This document shows, in pieces, positions 4,686 through 6,240 of a stretch of DNA of 6,240 bases. Each line of letters opens with the position of its first letter. Positions within the stretch are counted from its first letter, which is position 1. The notes under the pieces are model-generated. The model searched no databases. It was not told the origin of the DNA and saw only the letters and a list, made by a program, of their open reading frames with translations. The position numbers and the translations under genes are program-made. The stretch is taken from NCBI GenBank assembly GCA_027489915.1, contig JAIXZB010000106.1, forward strand, positions 1 to 6,240, written 5' to 3'. The DNA is from Rickettsiales bacterium (lineage in GTDB: Bacteria > Pseudomonadota > Alphaproteobacteria > Rickettsiales > UBA3002).

Positions 4686-6240
4686 ATGAATAAAACCAGT
4701 CAATCGGGATTTGCATTACTGGCTTTGGCAGGAGTGTTAATAGCTGCCTCATTGGCAATTGCGACATTCATGATGTCGAAAGACAGACAGCAAACGTGGC
4801 AGCCTAATATTGAATCAAAAGAGAAATTAGAACGCATAAAAGATGCGCTTGTGCAATATCAGCGCGCACATCACAAATTACCCTGTCCTGCTCCAATCAA
4901 TCAGTTGCCTGATAGCATCAACTATGGGGTAGAAGCCCTCAATTGCGCTGCTGTGCCTGTGATTTCGGGACTAACACGCGTGGATATTGGCGGTGGTATT
5001 TTCATACGGATAGGGTCGTTACCAATTAAAGCGTTAGGATTAGACAGTGATTTTGCCATAGATAATTGGAATAATCGCATAAGCTATGTGGTGATGGAAC
5101 AGCTTACGGATCCATTTCAATTTTCTACAACGCCTGGCCTGTTGGAACTGAATGATACATTGGGTGCATCTATAATACCTAATGGCGCTTTTGCACTTAT
5201 TTCGCATGGTAAAGATGGCGGTGGTGCCGTTGGTTTAAAAACAGGGTTGATCAGTAAAGCCTGCAGCACAAGCTCGCTCCGGGACCAAGAAAATTGTGAT
5301 AATGATAAGCAGTTTACACGAGGTGATTCTGTATTTGAAGAGGGCGCTAATTATTTCGATGATATTATTGAAATAGGAACCGTAGATGCCCAAGCTACCG
5401 GAATAAATAAGCCATGTATGCCACCCAATCCTGCAAGCCCGTATGGCTGGGGAACAGGCTGTTCAGGCCCTTATACCAATATATTGCATGGTGCGTCTCA
5501 GACTATTGTGAACACAGCGGCATTGCTGAGTGGGCAGGCAGATGTGGTATGTAATAATGGAGCATTTACGTTAGGTGCAAATACGTGCGCTTCTGCAGTG
5601 GTGTGTAATGGCGCTTCAACCAATTGGGCAGGCGGAGTGACGGGGTGTACAGGCAATTATGCCACACTGAATATGGGGGATAGCACCAGTGTAGCCAATA
5701 CAGCTTCTGGTCGAACTGGAAATGTTACCATCACGTGCGTTGGTGGCACACCAGTCCAATCTGGAGCAACATGTGCAGCCGTGAATTGTAATCTTCCGTG
5801 GGGAGGCACATTAGCGCACGGAGCTTCCATAACGGCATATCAAACACCTTCAGTGAGCTGTGGAACAAGCTGTACAAGCGAAACCCGCACATGTAATTTT
5901 GGAGTATTATCGGGAAGCTACACCAACCAGAATTGTTCTGCTCCTGCATGCACTAATTGTAATCTTCCTTGGGGCGGAACTTTGGCGCATAATTCGAGCG
6001 TTACTGCCTTTAATACATCGAGTGTGCCGTGTGGTTCGTCTTGTCAGAGTGAAACGCGCACGTGCAATGATGGAACCCTATCTGGAACCTATGCTCAGCA
6101 AACATGCAGTGTTAATCCTTGCGCAACTTGTAACTTACCATGGGGTGGTAGCATTGGGCACGGGGCCTCTGTTACAGCGTACGCGGCATCGCATGTTACA
6201 TGTGGGAATACCTGTGATGGTCAAACCCGAAGCTGCAATA
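4686..6240 (+). CDS. Type IV pilin/pseudopilin-like protein B with long Cys-rich repeat extension, 3' end missing
   Basis: The frame from the ATG at 4686 stays open to the window end: 518 residues are visible and no stop is reached. The leader MNKTSQSG, cleavage site G8/F9 and helix at about 9-30 ending in SKD mirror protein A, again with Ala at mature position 5. The globular part aligns with A without net indels: LPC at 65-67, TRVDIGGG, SYVVMEQLTDP, ALISHGKDGGGA and DQENCDND at 200-207 fall at the same residue numbers, and roughly half of the residues agree by hand alignment. Cys244 opens a four-Cys module as in A; a second one covers 307-367. From Cys368 a tandem array of 57-residue repeats begins, each starting CNLPWGG and holding six cysteines; two are complete and a third is cut. 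The likely picture is an exported, filament- or membrane-anchored subunit with a disulfide-rich exposed stalk or adhesive region. Its codons are visibly more A/T-rich than in protein A. Substrate or ligand cannot be told. Confidence 0.8.
   Translation, partial: MNKTSQSGFALLALAGVLIAASLAIATFMMSKDRQQTWQPNIESKEKLERIKDALVQYQRAHHKLPCPAPINQLPDSINYGVEALNCAAVPVISGLTRVDIGGGIFIRIGSLPIKALGLDSDFAIDNWNNRISYVVMEQLTDPFQFSTTPGLLELNDTLGASIIPNGAFALISHGKDGGGAVGLKTGLISKACSTSSLRDQENCDNDKQFTRGDSVFEEGANYFDDIIEIGTVDAQATGINKPCMPPNPASPYGWGTGCSGPYTNILHGASQTIVNTAALLSGQADVVCNNGAFTLGANTCASAVVCNGASTNWAGGVTGCTGNYATLNMGDSTSVANTASGRTGNVTITCVGGTPVQSGATCAAVNCNLPWGGTLAHGASITAYQTPSVSCGTSCTSETRTCNFGVLSGSYTNQNCSAPACTNCNLPWGGTLAHNSSVTAFNTSSVPCGSSCQSETRTCNDGTLSGTYAQQTCSVNPCATCNLPWGGSIGHGASVTAYAASHVTCGNTCDGQTRSCN
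5415..5603 (+). repeat. First-family Cys-rich module, copy 1 of protein B
   Basis: Residues 244-306. It matches the terminal module of protein A position for position at SPYGW, GC, HGASQT and the C-x2-GAF element, then ends with a Cys at residue 301 where protein A has its last Cys. This is the point at which the two paralogues stop being alignable. Confidence 0.6.
5604..5786 (+). repeat. First-family Cys-rich module, copy 2 of protein B (diverged)
   Basis: Residues 307-367. It keeps the four-cysteine frame: opening C, a Trp, TGC followed by TGNY, a glycine-led turn, VANT, then a TC and a final GATC. It is similar to copy 1 in cysteine order and spacing but has few other identities. It forms the transition to the 57-residue repeats. 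Confidence 0.5.
5787..5957 (+). repeat. 57-residue six-Cys repeat, unit 1
   Basis: Residues 368-424. Starts CNLPWGGTLAHGAS; cysteines at unit positions 1, 25, 29, 36, 50 and 55. The CGTSC and SETRTC elements are followed by LSGSY. 171 bases long. Confidence 0.85.
5958..6128 (+). repeat. 57-residue six-Cys repeat, unit 2
   Basis: Residues 425-481. Same length (171 bases) and same six cysteine positions as unit 1, with CNLPWGGTLAH, CGSSC, SETRTC and LSGTY conserved. Codons differ from unit 1 at many synonymous positions, so the copies are not recent. Confidence 0.85.
6129..6240 (+). repeat. 57-residue six-Cys repeat, unit 3, cut by window end
   Basis: Residues 482 onward. CNLPWGGSIGHGAS, then CGNTC and TRSC at the same unit positions (1, 25, 29, 36). 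The window stops just after the fourth cysteine, so the number of further units is unknown. Confidence 0.8.

Noticed and set aside
5731..5949. Antisense 72-codon frame inside the repeat region
   Set aside because: It lies opposite a well-supported coding frame with exact 57-residue periodicity and has no signal of its own.
5787..6240. Direct repeats as a CRISPR array
   Set aside because: The repeats are 171-base in-frame coding units without spacers, diverged at synonymous sites.

Overview
The window reads as chromosomal DNA of a Gram-negative, diderm proteobacterium. It carries an outer-membrane lipoprotein of the BAM machinery (BamB), the GTPase Der and, just upstream, the end of a YfgM-like periplasmic protein. 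The order yfgM-bamB-der is conserved in many Proteobacteria, including E. coli. BamB at about 450 residues and the long charged linker in Der fit an alphaproteobacterium better than an enteric one, but that placement is an inference and no 16S or other decisive marker is present.

Layout, all on the + strand. Bases 1-316 hold the C-terminus of a YfgM/TPR-like protein, cut by the window start. Three bases later bamB begins (320-1669), clearly in the same transcription unit. After a 77-base gap containing an imperfect hairpin comes der (1747-3216). A 98-base gap leads to a small gene of unknown function (3315-3641, 108 aa). It is followed by two tandem paralogues with class III-type prepilin leaders: pilin-like protein A (3704-4615, 303 aa, complete) and pilin-like protein B (from 4686, still open at the window end, at least 518 aa).

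The left half is housekeeping: envelope quality control, outer-membrane protein assembly and ribosome maturation. The right half is accessory and is the part worth attention. Proteins A and B are collinear without net indels from the prepilin cleavage site (G8/F9) at least to Cys244, and both lack the usual Glu at mature position 5. A ends after one Cys-rich C-terminal module. B continues with a second such module and then a tandem array of six-cysteine repeats with an exact 57-residue period, which runs off the window. This looks like a short and a long version of a pilus-like or pseudopilus subunit, the long one having a probable disulfide-stabilised, surface-exposed extension. The two paralogues also differ visibly in base composition: A is GC-rich like der, B is much more AT-rich. 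No RNA genes, insertion sequences, CRISPR arrays or convincing intrinsic terminators were seen.
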